Source: Mesorhizobium sp. (GTDB lineage: Bacteria; Pseudomonadota; Alphaproteobacteria; Rhizobiales; Rhizobiaceae). Taken from it: a stretch of DNA of 64,000 nt. Numbering within the stretch: position 1 is the first letter of the stretch; each line of letters begins with the position of its first letter. Made by a program: the position numbers and the translations under genes. The stretch spans positions 170,514 through 234,513 of the forward strand of contig NZ_SUGA01000003.1 in assembly GCF_004963255.1 (NCBI RefSeq). Direction: 5' to 3'. Of the stretch, positions 34,220-43,034 are shown one piece after another. The notes beneath the pieces were generated by a model, which worked only from the letters and a program-made list of their open reading frames with translations, was not told the DNA's origin and ran no database searches.

Positions 34220-35011
34220 TCATTCTCCGCGCATCGTCGCCTGGAAGGTCGGCAGATGCTTCTTCTGCGCCTCGATCATGCGCTCGCGGTAGACGCCGTA
34301 GATGACGTCCGTGTCGTGCAGCGTGACGCCCGCGATGGTCGGCGAGGCGAAGACCGGCAGCTCGATGCCGCGCTTCGACAATTGCTCGGCCGTGCGCGCC
34401 AAGAGCTCATGCGCCATGATCATCGCCAGCACCGTCGACGAGCCCGCCACCGGACGGCTCCAGCCTTCGACCGGCACGACCGCATCCTCGATCGGCGAGC
34501 AGGTGTCGATGACGAGGTCGGCGGCATCCGCCAGCCTTTTGCCGGAGGAATGCGTGGCCGGCTTGTCGAGATTGTTCTTGCTGGTGACGGCAACGACGAA
34601 GATGCCGCGCTTCTTGGCGTAGAGCGCCGTGTCGATGCCCGACGAATTGCGGCCGCTATGACCGAAGATGATGATGGAATCGCCCTTGTTCAGCGGCTGA
34701 TGGTCCAAGAACTTCTCGGCATATTTTTCGGTCCGCTCCAGCCACAACAGCTCGCGCACGCCGCCGGCGCCGAGCACATTGTGCCACATCACACGCGGGT
34801 CGGTCAGCGGGTTGAAGCCGACGAAGCTGCCATAGCGCGGGAACATCTCCTGCGCCGGCAGCACCGAATGGCCCGAGCCGTAGAGATGCACCAGCCCGCC
34901 ATTTTGCAGCGTGTCGGCGAAACGGCTCGCAGCCTGGCCGAAGGCTTCGGCATTCGCCTTTGAAGCCTGTTCGAGAAGAGCCGTGAGGCGTGGGATGTAG
35001 AGATCGGACAC
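34220..35011 (-). CDS. SIS-domain sugar isomerase-like protein (UPF0309 group)
   Basis: A 263-aa SIS-fold protein. The first SIS motif, GGLVHLYGSGHSVLPAQEMF, lies near residue 40 and the second, GDSIIIFGHSGRNSSGIDTAL, near residue 115. The sugar-phosphate-binding Ser/His residues typical of the UPF0309 subgroup are kept. The start is a GTG behind ACAGGAG. It is the distal gene of a leftward operon with GntR, ROK, PIG-L-like and importer genes. Members are suspected amino-sugar or phospho-sugar isomerases/etherases; the reaction is not established. Confidence 0.85.
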   Translation of the reverse strand: MSDLYIPRLTALLEQASKANAEAFGQAASRFADTLQNGGLVHLYGSGHSVLPAQEMFPRYGSFVGFNPLTDPRVMWHNVLGAGGVRELLWLERTEKYAEKFLDHQPLNKGDSIIIFGHSGRNSSGIDTALYAKKRGIFVVAVTSKNNLDKPATHSSGKRLADAADLVIDTCSPIEDAVVPVEGWSRPVAGSSTVLAMIMAHELLARTAEQLSKRGIELPVFASPTIAGVTLHDTDVIYGVYRERMIEAQKKHLPTFQATMRGE

Positions 35012-35033
35012 TTTGGTACTCCTGTTGATCGTG

Positions 35034-35801
35034 TCAGCTTCTGGTGTTTGGGAGGCGGCCGGCGCGCAGCGTCGAGCGGATCTCGTAGCGGTCGCCGCGC
35101 ATGACCGAGACGGTGAATTCGAACGGTCCGCGCTCGTCGATGGTGATGCGTTCGACGACGAAGGCGGGACTGCCCGCAGGCAGCTCGAGCAGCTCGGCGT
35201 CGGCCGCGCTGACCGCGCCGACGCGGTAATTCTCGCGCGCCTCGACCGGCACGATGCCGTATTGCCGCTCCAGCGCCTCGTAGAGCGAGCCCTTGAGCAG
35301 GCCGGCATCGAGGAAGCCCGGCACGCGCGCCGCCGCCAGTTGCGCCGTCTGGATGCCGATCGGCTCGTTGTTGCCGAGCCGCAGCCGCCGGATCCGCACG
35401 ATGGGATCGCCCTCCTCGATCTCCAGCGCGCCGGCCGCCGCCGCATTGGCAATCGTCAGGCTGCAGTCGAGCAGGCGCGAGCCGGCGACCACGCCGATAT
35501 TGCCCATCTCCTGGGTGAAGGAGGTGAGCTCGCGCGTGCCTGCAACCAGCGTGGCCGAGCGCACGAAAGTGCCCCGTCCGTGCTCGCGCCTGAGCAGCCC
35601 GCCTTCCTCCAGATTGCGCAACGCGTGGCGCAGGGTGATGCGGCTGACGCCGAACAGCGCGCAGAGCCGGTCCTCGGCCGGGATCTGTTCGCCGGTCGCC
35701 CACTCGCCGCTCTTGACGATGGCGCGGATCGCCTCCTCGACCTGGTACCAGAGCGGCTCCGGCCGCCTGCGGTCCGGCTGCTGAAAGCTCGTTTCGCTCA
35801 T
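35034..35801 (-). CDS. GntR-family regulator, HutC/UTRA type
   Basis: A 255-aa regulator with an N-terminal winged helix (PLWYQVEEAIRAIVKSGEW, FGVSRITLRHALRNLEEGGL, RREHGRGTFV). A UTRA effector domain ends in VVERITIDERGPFEFTVSVMRGDRYEI. This is the subfamily of HutC, FarR, TreR and NagR, which bind phosphorylated or acidic sugars and metabolites. The ATG at 35801 makes an ATGA overlap with the ROK gene stop; an upstream ATG at 35816 is possible but less likely. It probably controls the operon from the 40.5-40.8 kb divergent promoter region. Confidence 0.9.
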   Translation of the reverse strand: MSETSFQQPDRRRPEPLWYQVEEAIRAIVKSGEWATGEQIPAEDRLCALFGVSRITLRHALRNLEEGGLLRREHGRGTFVRSATLVAGTRELTSFTQEMGNIGVVAGSRLLDCSLTIANAAAAGALEIEEGDPIVRIRRLRLGNNEPIGIQTAQLAAARVPGFLDAGLLKGSLYEALERQYGIVPVEARENYRVGAVSAADAELLELPAGSPAFVVERITIDERGPFEFTVSVMRGDRYEIRSTLRAGRLPNTRS

Positions 35802-36670
35802 CGGATCTGCCTCCACCCGCTTCCCGCCTGCCCGGCAAGCGCAGCACCCACCAGGCCGGCGCGCGAGCCGAATTTTCCAGGCATGAGTTCGATGCCGCGC
35901 AGATGCGGCGGCACTTGACGCCTGAGCGCCCCAAGCAGCGGCGGCGCGATCACATCCAGCGCATCCGCCAGGCCGCCCGAGACCAGGATGACGCCCGGAT
36001 CGAGCAGCCCCACCGCGCCAGCAAGCGCGACGCCCAGCCGTCGCGCGGTCTCCTCGACGACGGCAAGCGCGGCGGGTTGCCCGGCGCGGGCGGCGGCAAT
36101 CAACTCGCCGCCATTCGCGAGCCCGACCTCGCTGGCAAGCGCGTCGAGCGCGCGTCCCGAGGCGACGCGCTCCAGCCAGCCGCTGCGTTCATCGCCCTGA
36201 TCCTCGGCATCGGCGCACGCCCAGCCGAAGGAGCAGGCGCCGCCATGCGCGCCGGCGACGATGCGGCCATTGGCCAGCACCGCCGAACCGATGCCTGTGC
36301 CGATGGCCAGCAGGATCGCGTCGGAAACACCCTTGGCCGCACCCTCGGCCGCTTCCGCCAGAAGCGCGACCTGCGCGTCATTGCCGATCGCGACCCGCAA
36401 GTCAGGAAACAAGGCCTGAATGTCGACACCATCGAGCCAGGGCAGGTTCGGGATCCAACGGCAGACCGACCCTTCGGTGAGGCCCGGCACGGCAAGCCCG
36501 AGCGCTTTGGCTTCACCCGCGACGGCAAGCGCGCGAACGCGCGCGGCGAACGCGTCAGGAGTGCTCGGCGCCGGCTCGCGGACCTGCGGGGCAAGAGCGA
36601 CGACATCGCCGGTGTGGAGCGCGGCACGCAGATTGGTGCCGCCGAGATCGATGGCAAGGACCCGTGTCAT
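35798..36670 (-). CDS. ROK-family protein lacking the zinc motif
   Basis: A 290-aa ROK-fold kinase with phosphate motif 1 LAIDLGGTNLRAALH, sugar-binding AIGNDAQVALLAEA and ATP motif AIGTGIGSAVL. The zinc signature is absent: where CxCGxxGCxE is expected the sequence runs CADAEDQGDERSGWLERVASG, and the usual GH pair reads FGW. Catalytic Asp in GNDAQ is present. Such ROK proteins include glucokinase-like and BadF-like members, so kinase activity is possible with altered structure. ATGA overlaps join it to the GntR and PIG-L-like genes. Confidence 0.85.
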   Translation of the reverse strand: MTRVLAIDLGGTNLRAALHTGDVVALAPQVREPAPSTPDAFAARVRALAVAGEAKALGLAVPGLTEGSVCRWIPNLPWLDGVDIQALFPDLRVAIGNDAQVALLAEAAEGAAKGVSDAILLAIGTGIGSAVLANGRIVAGAHGGACSFGWACADAEDQGDERSGWLERVASGRALDALASEVGLANGGELIAAARAGQPAALAVVEETARRLGVALAGAVGLLDPGVILVSGGLADALDVIAPPLLGALRRQVPPHLRGIELMPGKFGSRAGLVGAALAGQAGSGWRQIR

Positions 36671-37407
36671 GTCTGTCGGCTCCGATCGACGGGCGGCGCG
36701 AACAACCCGCTGCCGGCATTCCAGGAATGCGAGGCCGCCGCGAAGGCCTGCGCATGGCGCGTGCCGCGCAGGCAGCCGCGCAGCCTGTAGAGCGCGCTGT
36801 AATAGTCGACATAAGGAAAGCTGCTTAAACCTCGCGCCAGCTCATACTCCATCACCGCCTCGTGCCAGGCGTCGAAACCGGCGCTGACGTCGACGAGATG
36901 CTCGGGGCGAAAGCCTTCATCGTCCTCCCAGTTCTCGCCGAAGAGCAGGAGCTGCGGCGTATGCGCGGGTTGGGCTCGCTTCAGCGTCGGCAGCGCCGAG
37001 AAGAAGATGCCGGTCTGGGTGAGATGCGCGGCAGCGCGATGGTCCTTGTGCCAGCTGCCGTGCCAGTGGGTGATGACGACCTCGGGCCGCACCTCGCGGA
37101 TTACGTCGCAAACCTGCAGGGCGGTCGCGTTGTCGTTGGGCAGGAAGGCGTCGCGCAGCTTCATGTTGCGCATGGCGACGCCGAGCCGCGCGGCCGCCTT
37201 TTGCGCCTCGTCCTCCTTCTGTCCCGAATAATGCTCCGGGATCAGGCAGGGATGGCCCTGCTCGCCCATCGACAGATGCAGGAAGGTGACCTGGGCGCCG
37301 CCCTTGACGGCAGCCGCCGCCAGCGGCCCGGCGATGACCTCGGCGTCGAAGGCATGCGCCCCGACGACCAGGATCGAGCGCGCGGCATAGACCTTGTCCT
37401 CGATCAT
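36667..37407 (-). CDS. PIG-L/LmbE-family protein with altered active-site motif
   Basis: A 246-aa PIG-L-fold protein. The first metal motif is ILVVGAHAFDAEVIAGP (near residue 13), where typical deacetylases read AHPDD-x-E. Metal ligands His and Asp remain, but the general-base Asp position is Phe. The second metal region HWHGSWHKDHRAA (near residue 120) is normal. The family removes acetyl groups from N-acetylglucosaminyl compounds. With ROK and SIS partners an amino-sugar route is plausible, but the Phe substitution argues for different chemistry. ATGA overlaps with the permease and ROK genes show tight coupling. Confidence 0.82.
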   Translation of the reverse strand: MIEDKVYAARSILVVGAHAFDAEVIAGPLAAAAVKGGAQVTFLHLSMGEQGHPCLIPEHYSGQKEDEAQKAAARLGVAMRNMKLRDAFLPNDNATALQVCDVIREVRPEVVITHWHGSWHKDHRAAAHLTQTGIFFSALPTLKRAQPAHTPQLLLFGENWEDDEGFRPEHLVDVSAGFDAWHEAVMEYELARGLSSFPYVDYYSALYRLRGCLRGTRHAQAFAAASHSWNAGSGLFAPPVDRSRQT

Positions 37408-38243
37408 TTCATGCCTCCCCCGGCGCCGACGCCCTCGCGAATCTGGCGCGCCAGCAAACAATACATGATCAGGATCGGCGCCATGGAAATCGCCAGCGAC
37501 GCGAACACCAGGCCCCAATCGGTGCGGAACTGCCCGACGAACACGCTGATGGCCAGCGGCACTGTCTTGTAGCGGTCGTCGAAGATGAAGATCAGCGGGA
37601 AGAAGAAATCGTTCCACACCGCGATCGCCGTGAAGATGGCGACGATCGAAACCGCCGGCTTCACCATCGGCAGCACGATCTGAAACAGGATGCGCGTCTC
37701 GCCGGCGCCGTCCATGCGCGCCGCCTCTTCGAGCTCGGCGGGCAGAACGCGCATGAAATTGGCGAAGATGAAGACGGCGAAGGGAATGCGGATCGCCGAA
37801 TAGACGAGAATCAGCCCGGTGAGCGAATCGAGCAGCCCGAGGCTGCGCATCAGCGTGAACAGCTCAACCGAGGCCAGCCTGATCGGCAGCATGATGCCGG
37901 ACAGGAAGAGGCCGAGCATGATGCCGTTCCAGCCGAGCTTGTAGCGGCTGAGCGGATAGGCGGCCATCGCCGAGACGACGATCGTGAGGATCACCGCGCC
38001 GCCGGTGACGATCAGGCTGTTGATGAAATTGTGGCCGAGATCGGCGCGCGTCCAGGCGCGCACGAAATTGTCGAGGGCCCAGCTCTGCGGCAGGCCGAGC
38101 CGGTTGTCGTAGATCTCCGCCGTCGTCTTGAAGCAGGAGACGACGAGGATGTAGAGCGGCAAGAGCACCGCCGCCGTCCACACCAGCAATATCGTCCAGC
38201 CGGGCAACCGCGCCAAACGGTGCGGAATAGCAACCGCGCTCAT
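37404..38243 (-). CDS. Sugar ABC transporter permease (MalG type)
   Basis: A 279-aa CUT1 permease. It has six hydrophobic segments (first WTILLVWTAAVLLPLYILVV) and the EAA loop ELEEAARMDGAGETRILFQIV in the second half. The basic N-terminus is cytoplasmic. It overlaps both neighbours by ATGA. The operon has a binding protein (39225), two permeases and then the PIG-L-like gene, but no ATPase. It must borrow an ATPase, perhaps the MalK-type protein at 6491 or one outside the window. Confidence 0.91.
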   Translation of the reverse strand: MSAVAIPHRLARLPGWTILLVWTAAVLLPLYILVVSCFKTTAEIYDNRLGLPQSWALDNFVRAWTRADLGHNFINSLIVTGGAVILTIVVSAMAAYPLSRYKLGWNGIMLGLFLSGIMLPIRLASVELFTLMRSLGLLDSLTGLILVYSAIRIPFAVFIFANFMRVLPAELEEAARMDGAGETRILFQIVLPMVKPAVSIVAIFTAIAVWNDFFFPLIFIFDDRYKTVPLAISVFVGQFRTDWGLVFASLAISMAPILIMYCLLARQIREGVGAGGGMK

Positions 38244-39172
38244 AGCTCCACCGTCCGCTTGTCGAAGAAGCGCAGCATCAACAGCGTGCCGATGCTGAGG
38301 ATCAGGAACAGCATGGTGCCGAGCGCCAGCGCCAGCCCGATATCGGTGATGCCGACCGCGCCCTCGGCGCCGAAGGCGAGACGGTAGAAATAGGTCACCA
38401 GCGTGTCGGTCGCGTAGCTCGGATTGCCTTGCACGCCCTGCATCACATAGACGATGTCGAACTGGTTGAAGGTGTTGATGAAGGAGAGCGTCGTCAGCGT
38501 GCCGAGCGCCGGCATCAGCAAGGGCAACGCTATCGCATAGAGCATGCGCGCATTGCCGGCGCCGTCAAGCTTTGCCGCCTCGAACACCTGCGGCGAGATC
38601 TGCCTTAGGCCCGCCGTATAGATCAGCACCGGCAGGCCCATCCAGTTCCAGGCGTCGACGGCGATCAGCATGCCGAGCGCGGTATGGCTGTTGCCGAGCA
38701 CGGTCAGGCTGCCCTGATGCAGGCCAAGCCCGTTCAGCGCCCACTCGACGATGCCGCCGGGCGCGAGCAGCAGCCGCCACAGCGCGCCGACGATGACCGG
38801 GCTGAGCACAGCGGGGAAGAAGAACACCGACTGGAAGAAGGCGGCGCCCCTGCCGCGCAGGAAAAGCAGCCAGGCGAACAACAGGCCGAGCCCGTTCTGC
38901 AGCAGCATGATGCCGAAGAACCATGCCACATTGTGCCAGAGCGCGCCGTATAGCCGCGCGCCGCTCGGGAACACGAACAGCCGCGAGAAGTTCGCCAACC
39001 CGGCGAACTCCTGCATGCGCAGCCCCTTCCAGGTGAAGAAGCTGCCCCACAGCGACATGAGCAGCGGATAGAGCACGAACAGCCCGTAGATGGCCAAAGC
39101 CGGCAGGATAAACAGCACCGCCATGCGCTGCTGCGTGCGCTGAAGGCTGGTCGTGCGGCGGAACTTGGTCAT
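38240..39172 (-). CDS. Sugar ABC transporter permease (MalF type)
   Basis: A 310-aa CUT1 permease with six predicted helices (first LFILPALAIYGLFVLYPLLM). The EAA loop is QVFEAAKLDGAGNARMLYAIA. The N-terminus is polar (TKFRRTTSLQRTQQR). The upstream gap of 52 nt to the binding-protein gene contains a 7-bp stem-loop. It pairs with the MalG-type permease that overlaps it. The substrate is presumably an amino or acetylated sugar, judged from downstream genes. Confidence 0.9.
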   Translation of the reverse strand: MTKFRRTTSLQRTQQRMAVLFILPALAIYGLFVLYPLLMSLWGSFFTWKGLRMQEFAGLANFSRLFVFPSGARLYGALWHNVAWFFGIMLLQNGLGLLFAWLLFLRGRGAAFFQSVFFFPAVLSPVIVGALWRLLLAPGGIVEWALNGLGLHQGSLTVLGNSHTALGMLIAVDAWNWMGLPVLIYTAGLRQISPQVFEAAKLDGAGNARMLYAIALPLLMPALGTLTTLSFINTFNQFDIVYVMQGVQGNPSYATDTLVTYFYRLAFGAEGAVGITDIGLALALGTMLFLILSIGTLLMLRFFDKRTVEL

Positions 39173-39193
39173 GCGCTGCTCGGTGGAAGTGGA

Positions 39194-39218
39194 CTGCCGG
39201 CCACGTCGCGACCGGCAG
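39194..39218 (-). terminator. Intercistronic stem-loop after the binding-protein gene
   Basis: CTGCCGG (39194-39200) pairs with CCGGCAG (39212-39218), 11-nt loop, no T-tract. It lies between the binding-protein stop and the MalF-type start on the minus strand, the same place as the hairpins at 9017 and 52205 in other importer operons. Confidence 0.5.
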
Positions 39219-39224
39219 CCTGCC

Positions 39225-40496
39225 TTACTGCTTGGGTTTGAACCAGGTGGCGACCGCGGCCTCCATGTCGGCCGCCAGCTTCTCCGGCGCGACGTTGCCT
39301 TCGACCATGTCGATGATCTCAGACTGCAGCACCGACGACGCGGTCGGCGTCTGCCAGCGGAAACCGACCAGCGTGAGATACGGCGTCGAGTTCTTTGCCA
39401 TCTCCATCATCTTGGACAGAACCGGATCCTTCACCGTGACGTCGGTGCGCGCCGGTGGCCAGCCGAGCTCGTCGGCGAAGGCCTGCGCGAATTCGGCCGA
39501 GGCCATGTAGTTCAGCACCTTGGTCGCCGCTTCCTTGTTCTGGCTTTCCGAGACCAGACCGTAGGAGCCGTCCGAGAAGGCCGAGGTGTAGAGCTTGGTC
39601 GAGGCGTCGTCGGCCGGGAACGGGAAGATCGAGAATTTCAGCTTCGGGTTCTGCGACTTGAAGCTGCCATTCTCGAACGAGCCGCCGAAGAACATCGCCG
39701 CCTTGCCGCCGATGAATTGCTGCGTCGCGGTGGTATAGTCGATGCCGGCGAAGCCGTCGGAATAGTAAGGCTTCAGCTCGGCGAAGCGCTTCAGCGCCGC
39801 GATATAGCGCGGGTCTTCGAATGTGGCCTTGCCGCTCATCATCTCGTCATAGAAGCCGGGACCGTAGAGCGTCGGCCCGATGACGCCAACGCCGATCTCC
39901 AGCTCCCAGGCCGAGCCGTTGGCGCCGCCATTGGCGATCGGCGTGATGCCCGCCGCCTTCAACTTTTCGCAGGCGGCGACGAAATCCTTGTAGGTCTTCG
40001 GGATCTCGATGCCTTGCGCCGAGAAGATGTCTTCATTGTAGAAGACGCCCATCATCGGCACCGAATAGGGCACGCCGTAGAGCTTGCCGTCGGCGCGGCC
40101 GCGTGCACCACCGAGCGCCGCATCGGGCATGTTCTTCAATTCCGCCACGCTGTCGTCGAGCGCGTCGAGATAGCCGCCGTCGATGAAGGGCTGTAACTCG
40201 CCATAGGCCTTGAGCTGCGCGATATCGGGACCGCGCCCGCCGCGCAATGCCGTGCTCAGGCGGTTCTGGTAGTCGGCGTCGGGCGTGAACTGGATGTCGA
40301 CCTTGATATCCGGGTTCTTCTTCTCGAAGGCCTCGAAGATGCGGTGCATGGCGGCCTCGTCTTCGGTGCGCCAGCTCCACAGCGTCACCGTCGAGTCGGC
40401 GCGGGCCGGCAGCGTCGTAAGGATACCCACACCGGCAGCAGCGAGGCCGCCGATCAGGCCAAGCGCGGCGCGCCGGTGTATGGAAAGCATGCTCAT
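39225..40496 (-). CDS. Sugar ABC transporter substrate-binding protein, Tat-like signal
   Basis: A 423-aa family-1 binding protein. The signal region MSMLSIHRRAALGLIGGLAA has a twin-arginine pair followed by a mild hydrophobic stretch, ending near LPARA before DSTVTLWSW. Export may therefore be by Tat or Sec. The mature protein shows TEDEAAMHRIFEAFEKKNPDIKV and YGVPYSVPMMGVFYNED, typical of CUT1 binding proteins. The ATG at 40496 follows GGGAG; upstream ATGs exist at 40511 and 40535. It is the first gene of the leftward operon. Confidence 0.9.
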   Translation of the reverse strand: MSMLSIHRRAALGLIGGLAAAGVGILTTLPARADSTVTLWSWRTEDEAAMHRIFEAFEKKNPDIKVDIQFTPDADYQNRLSTALRGGRGPDIAQLKAYGELQPFIDGGYLDALDDSVAELKNMPDAALGGARGRADGKLYGVPYSVPMMGVFYNEDIFSAQGIEIPKTYKDFVAACEKLKAAGITPIANGGANGSAWELEIGVGVIGPTLYGPGFYDEMMSGKATFEDPRYIAALKRFAELKPYYSDGFAGIDYTTATQQFIGGKAAMFFGGSFENGSFKSQNPKLKFSIFPFPADDASTKLYTSAFSDGSYGLVSESQNKEAATKVLNYMASAEFAQAFADELGWPPARTDVTVKDPVLSKMMEMAKNSTPYLTLVGFRWQTPTASSVLQSEIIDMVEGNVAPEKLAADMEAAVATWFKPKQ

Positions 40497-40821
40497 TGCC
40501 AGTTCTCCCATTTGTCTCTGTTTTGAAGCTCGCATCGCAGCAGCCCGGAAGCGTTCGTCTGCTTTACCGCAAAGTCATTATAACGACATGATGCCCTTCG
40601 CAAGAGCCGCGAAGACGTCGACAACCATTGGTCGATCGGAAACCCGGCACGGGGATTTATGTTAAATTGTTGATTTTTATATATTATCTTGACAAGACCG
40701 GTATCGTCCAGGCTTTTCGACCGACAAACAGGATCCAAGCATTCACGCGGAGGGGCTTGCGCCTTTGCTCAAACTTGTCATAACGTCGTTGCTCTTGTCG
40801 CAGCTTGTGTGGAGGATGCCG
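40497..40821. promoter_or_regulatory. Divergent intergenic region between two importer operons
   Basis: This 325-bp stretch drives both importers. It contains an AT-rich block at 40660-40688 amid GC-rich DNA and a TTGACA box at 40689-40694. The candidate operator at 40691-40708 overlaps that box. Several out-of-frame ATGs and an in-frame TTG precede the plus-strand gene but have poor ribosome sites. I see no other gene here. Confidence 0.55.
40691..40708. promoter_or_regulatory. Candidate GntR/HutC operator
   Basis: GACAAGACCGGTATCGTC is an 18-bp imperfect palindrome centred on ACCGGT; 7 of 9 positions pair (GAC-R-A-K-ACC half-site). It overlaps the TTGACA promoter element, a position suited to repression. 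The GntR-type protein encoded at 35034 is the likely ligand. No second copy was found nearby. Confidence 0.4.
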
Positions 40822-42114
40822 ATGTCGCTTGCCTGGATCTCGAAGCTGACGCTTGCCGCGGGGCTCGTCGCGCTGCCCGCGACCGGCTGGGCGCAATCGG
40901 TCAACATCTCCTATCTGACGCATTGGTCGCCTGAGACGGTGGCGCTGCTCGAGGCGGCGGCCAAGGATTTTTCCAGGCAGAATCCCGATGTCGCCGTCAC
41001 CGTGCGCGCGGTTCCTTTCGGCGATCTCTTGACCACGCTGCGCTCGCAGGGCGGCTCCTCCGATGGTCCGACGATCGGCGGCATCTATGATCTGTGGCTG
41101 CCGGAACTGGCCAGGGACAAGCTCGTCGCCCCTGCCCCCGATGCTGTTGCCAGCGAGGTGAAGAGTGCCTGGCCGGCCGGCGTCGTCAGCGCCGCTTCCG
41201 TCGGCGGCACGCTTTACGGCATCCCGAACGAGATCGACGTCTACGCGCTGAACTACAACAAGGAACTGTTCAAGGCGGCAGGCATTGCCGCGCCGCCCAA
41301 GACCTGGGTCGAATTCAAGGATGCCGCCGCCAAGCTGACCGACAAGGACAAGGGCCAGCAGGGCTTCGGCATGATCAACTCATGGGCGGCGGGCGTGGTC
41401 CATCCTTTCGCCTCGCTGCTCGTCTCCAATGGTGGCAACCTGGTCAAGGATGGCAAGCCGGCGCTGGACAGTCCCCAGGCCGGCGAGACCTTCGCGCTCT
41501 ATGAAGACTTGATAAAGTCCGGCGCGAGCATTCCGGCGATGGCGACGGCGGACGCCAACACAACCGGTCCGTTCCTCGACAATTTCGTCTCCGGCAAGAC
41601 CGGCATGATCATCATGGCCAATTGGTGGGAAAGCGCGCTCAAGACCGGCATGGGCGACAAGTTCGCAAACATCGCCACCGCGCCGATCCCGGTCGGCCCG
41701 AGCGGCGACAAGCCGCATTCGATCTCCTATTCCTGGATGACCGTGGTCAACGCCAAGGCCGGCGACGCCGAGCAGAAGGCGGCCTGGGAATTCCTCGCCT
41801 GGCTGAACAGCCCGAAATCGGGCAAGAACGGCGCTTCGGCCATGTCGGACATTTTGATGTCGATGGGCATCCTGCCGTCGCGGACCTCCGACATCGAAGC
41901 GCATAAGGATAAGCTCGGCTCGGATTTCCTCTCCGGCTATGTCTCGGTGTTGGCAGACGCACGGCCCTTCCCCGTCGTGCTCGGCGGTCAGGAGTTCTCG
42001 GAATCCCTGCAGCAGACGCTCGAGGCGTTGCAGTATGGCCAGGTCTCGGCCAAGGATGCGCAGGCGAACGCGCAGGCCGACGCCACGTCGATCCTGGAGC
42101 GCGCCGCCAAGTAA
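40822..42114 (+). CDS. Sugar ABC transporter substrate-binding protein (family 1)
   Basis: A 430-aa periplasmic binding protein. The ATG at 40822 has GGAGG 6 bp upstream, and the signal runs SLAWISKLTLAAGLVALPATG before QSVNISYLTHWSPET. Features YGIPNEIDVYALNYNKELFKAAG and TGMIIMANWWESALK fit CUT1 binding proteins. It is only distantly similar to the divergent binding protein at 39225, so the two importers likely differ in substrate. Two permeases follow but no ATPase. Confidence 0.9.
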   Translation: MSLAWISKLTLAAGLVALPATGWAQSVNISYLTHWSPETVALLEAAAKDFSRQNPDVAVTVRAVPFGDLLTTLRSQGGSSDGPTIGGIYDLWLPELARDKLVAPAPDAVASEVKSAWPAGVVSAASVGGTLYGIPNEIDVYALNYNKELFKAAGIAAPPKTWVEFKDAAAKLTDKDKGQQGFGMINSWAAGVVHPFASLLVSNGGNLVKDGKPALDSPQAGETFALYEDLIKSGASIPAMATADANTTGPFLDNFVSGKTGMIIMANWWESALKTGMGDKFANIATAPIPVGPSGDKPHSISYSWMTVVNAKAGDAEQKAAWEFLAWLNSPKSGKNGASAMSDILMSMGILPSRTSDIEAHKDKLGSDFLSGYVSVLADARPFPVVLGGQEFSESLQQTLEALQYGQVSAKDAQANAQADATSILERAAK

Positions 42115-42143
42115 AGTTCGGGTCGCTGACCGGAAGCAGGTGA

Positions 42144-43034
42144 ATGGCCAAAGCTTTTCGTGCCTCGGCGGGCATCATGCTTGCGCCCGCCGTGACATTG
42201 ATCGGCGTGTTCGTGCTGTTGCCGATGCTGCTCACCGTCTGGCTGTCCTTCCAGGACTGGTCGACGCAGACGCCCTTTTCCGAGGCGAGCTTCGTCGGCT
42301 TCGGCAATTTTAACGAGATCTTCGGCCCCACCTCGGTGGGCCGTGACTTCAAGACCGCGCTCCTCAACACCGCGATCTACACCGCGCTGTCGGTCGCCCT
42401 CATCCTGCCGCTGTCGGTCGTCTTCGGCCTGCTGGTCTATCAGCGCGAGGTCGCCGGCGGCACGGCGCTGCGCACCGTGCTGTTTTCGACCTACATGGTG
42501 CCGATGATCGCGGTGGCGCTGGTCTGGTCGAAGCTCTATTCGCCGAGCGAGGGCCCGCTCAACCAGTTGCTCGGCCTGATCGGCATCGGTCCGCAGCCCT
42601 GGCTCTCCTCGCCGCGCTCGGCCCTGGTCTCGATCGTTCTGCTCAACGTGTGGCAGCAGGTCGGCTATTTCACCGTGCTCGCCATCGCCGGGCTGACGCA
42701 GATTCCCGGCAGCCTCTATGAGGCCGCGACGCTCGACGGCGCCAACGGCCGCGAGCAATTCCGCTTCATCACCTTGCCCCTGCTTCGCCGCACGCTTCTC
42801 TTCAGCGCCGTCATCGCCATCATCAACGCCGTGCAGGTGTTCGAGCCGGTGGCGCTGATCACGCAAGGCGGGCCGGTGGGCTCCACCAATGTGCTCACCT
42901 ACCATATCCGCCGCGTCGGCATCGAGCGCGCACAGGGCGGTCTCGGCTCGGCCATGGCGGTGACGCTGATGCTGTCGCTGATCGTCTGCGTCTCGGCGCT
43001 GTTTGCCTTCGTCAACCGCAAGGACAGCGAATGA
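42144..43034 (+). CDS. Sugar ABC transporter permease (MalF type)
   Basis: A 296-aa CUT1 permease with six hydrophobic segments (IMLAPAVTLIGVFVLLPMLLTV first). The EAA loop is SLYEAATLDGANGREQFRFI. A ribosome site AGGTGA is adjacent to the ATG, 30 bp after the binding-protein gene. Its stop overlaps the next permease start. Together they form the membrane part of the rightward importer. Confidence 0.9.
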   Translation: MAKAFRASAGIMLAPAVTLIGVFVLLPMLLTVWLSFQDWSTQTPFSEASFVGFGNFNEIFGPTSVGRDFKTALLNTAIYTALSVALILPLSVVFGLLVYQREVAGGTALRTVLFSTYMVPMIAVALVWSKLYSPSEGPLNQLLGLIGIGPQPWLSSPRSALVSIVLLNVWQQVGYFTVLAIAGLTQIPGSLYEAATLDGANGREQFRFITLPLLRRTLLFSAVIAIINAVQVFEPVALITQGGPVGSTNVLTYHIRRVGIERAQGGLGSAMAVTLMLSLIVCVSALFAFVNRKDSE

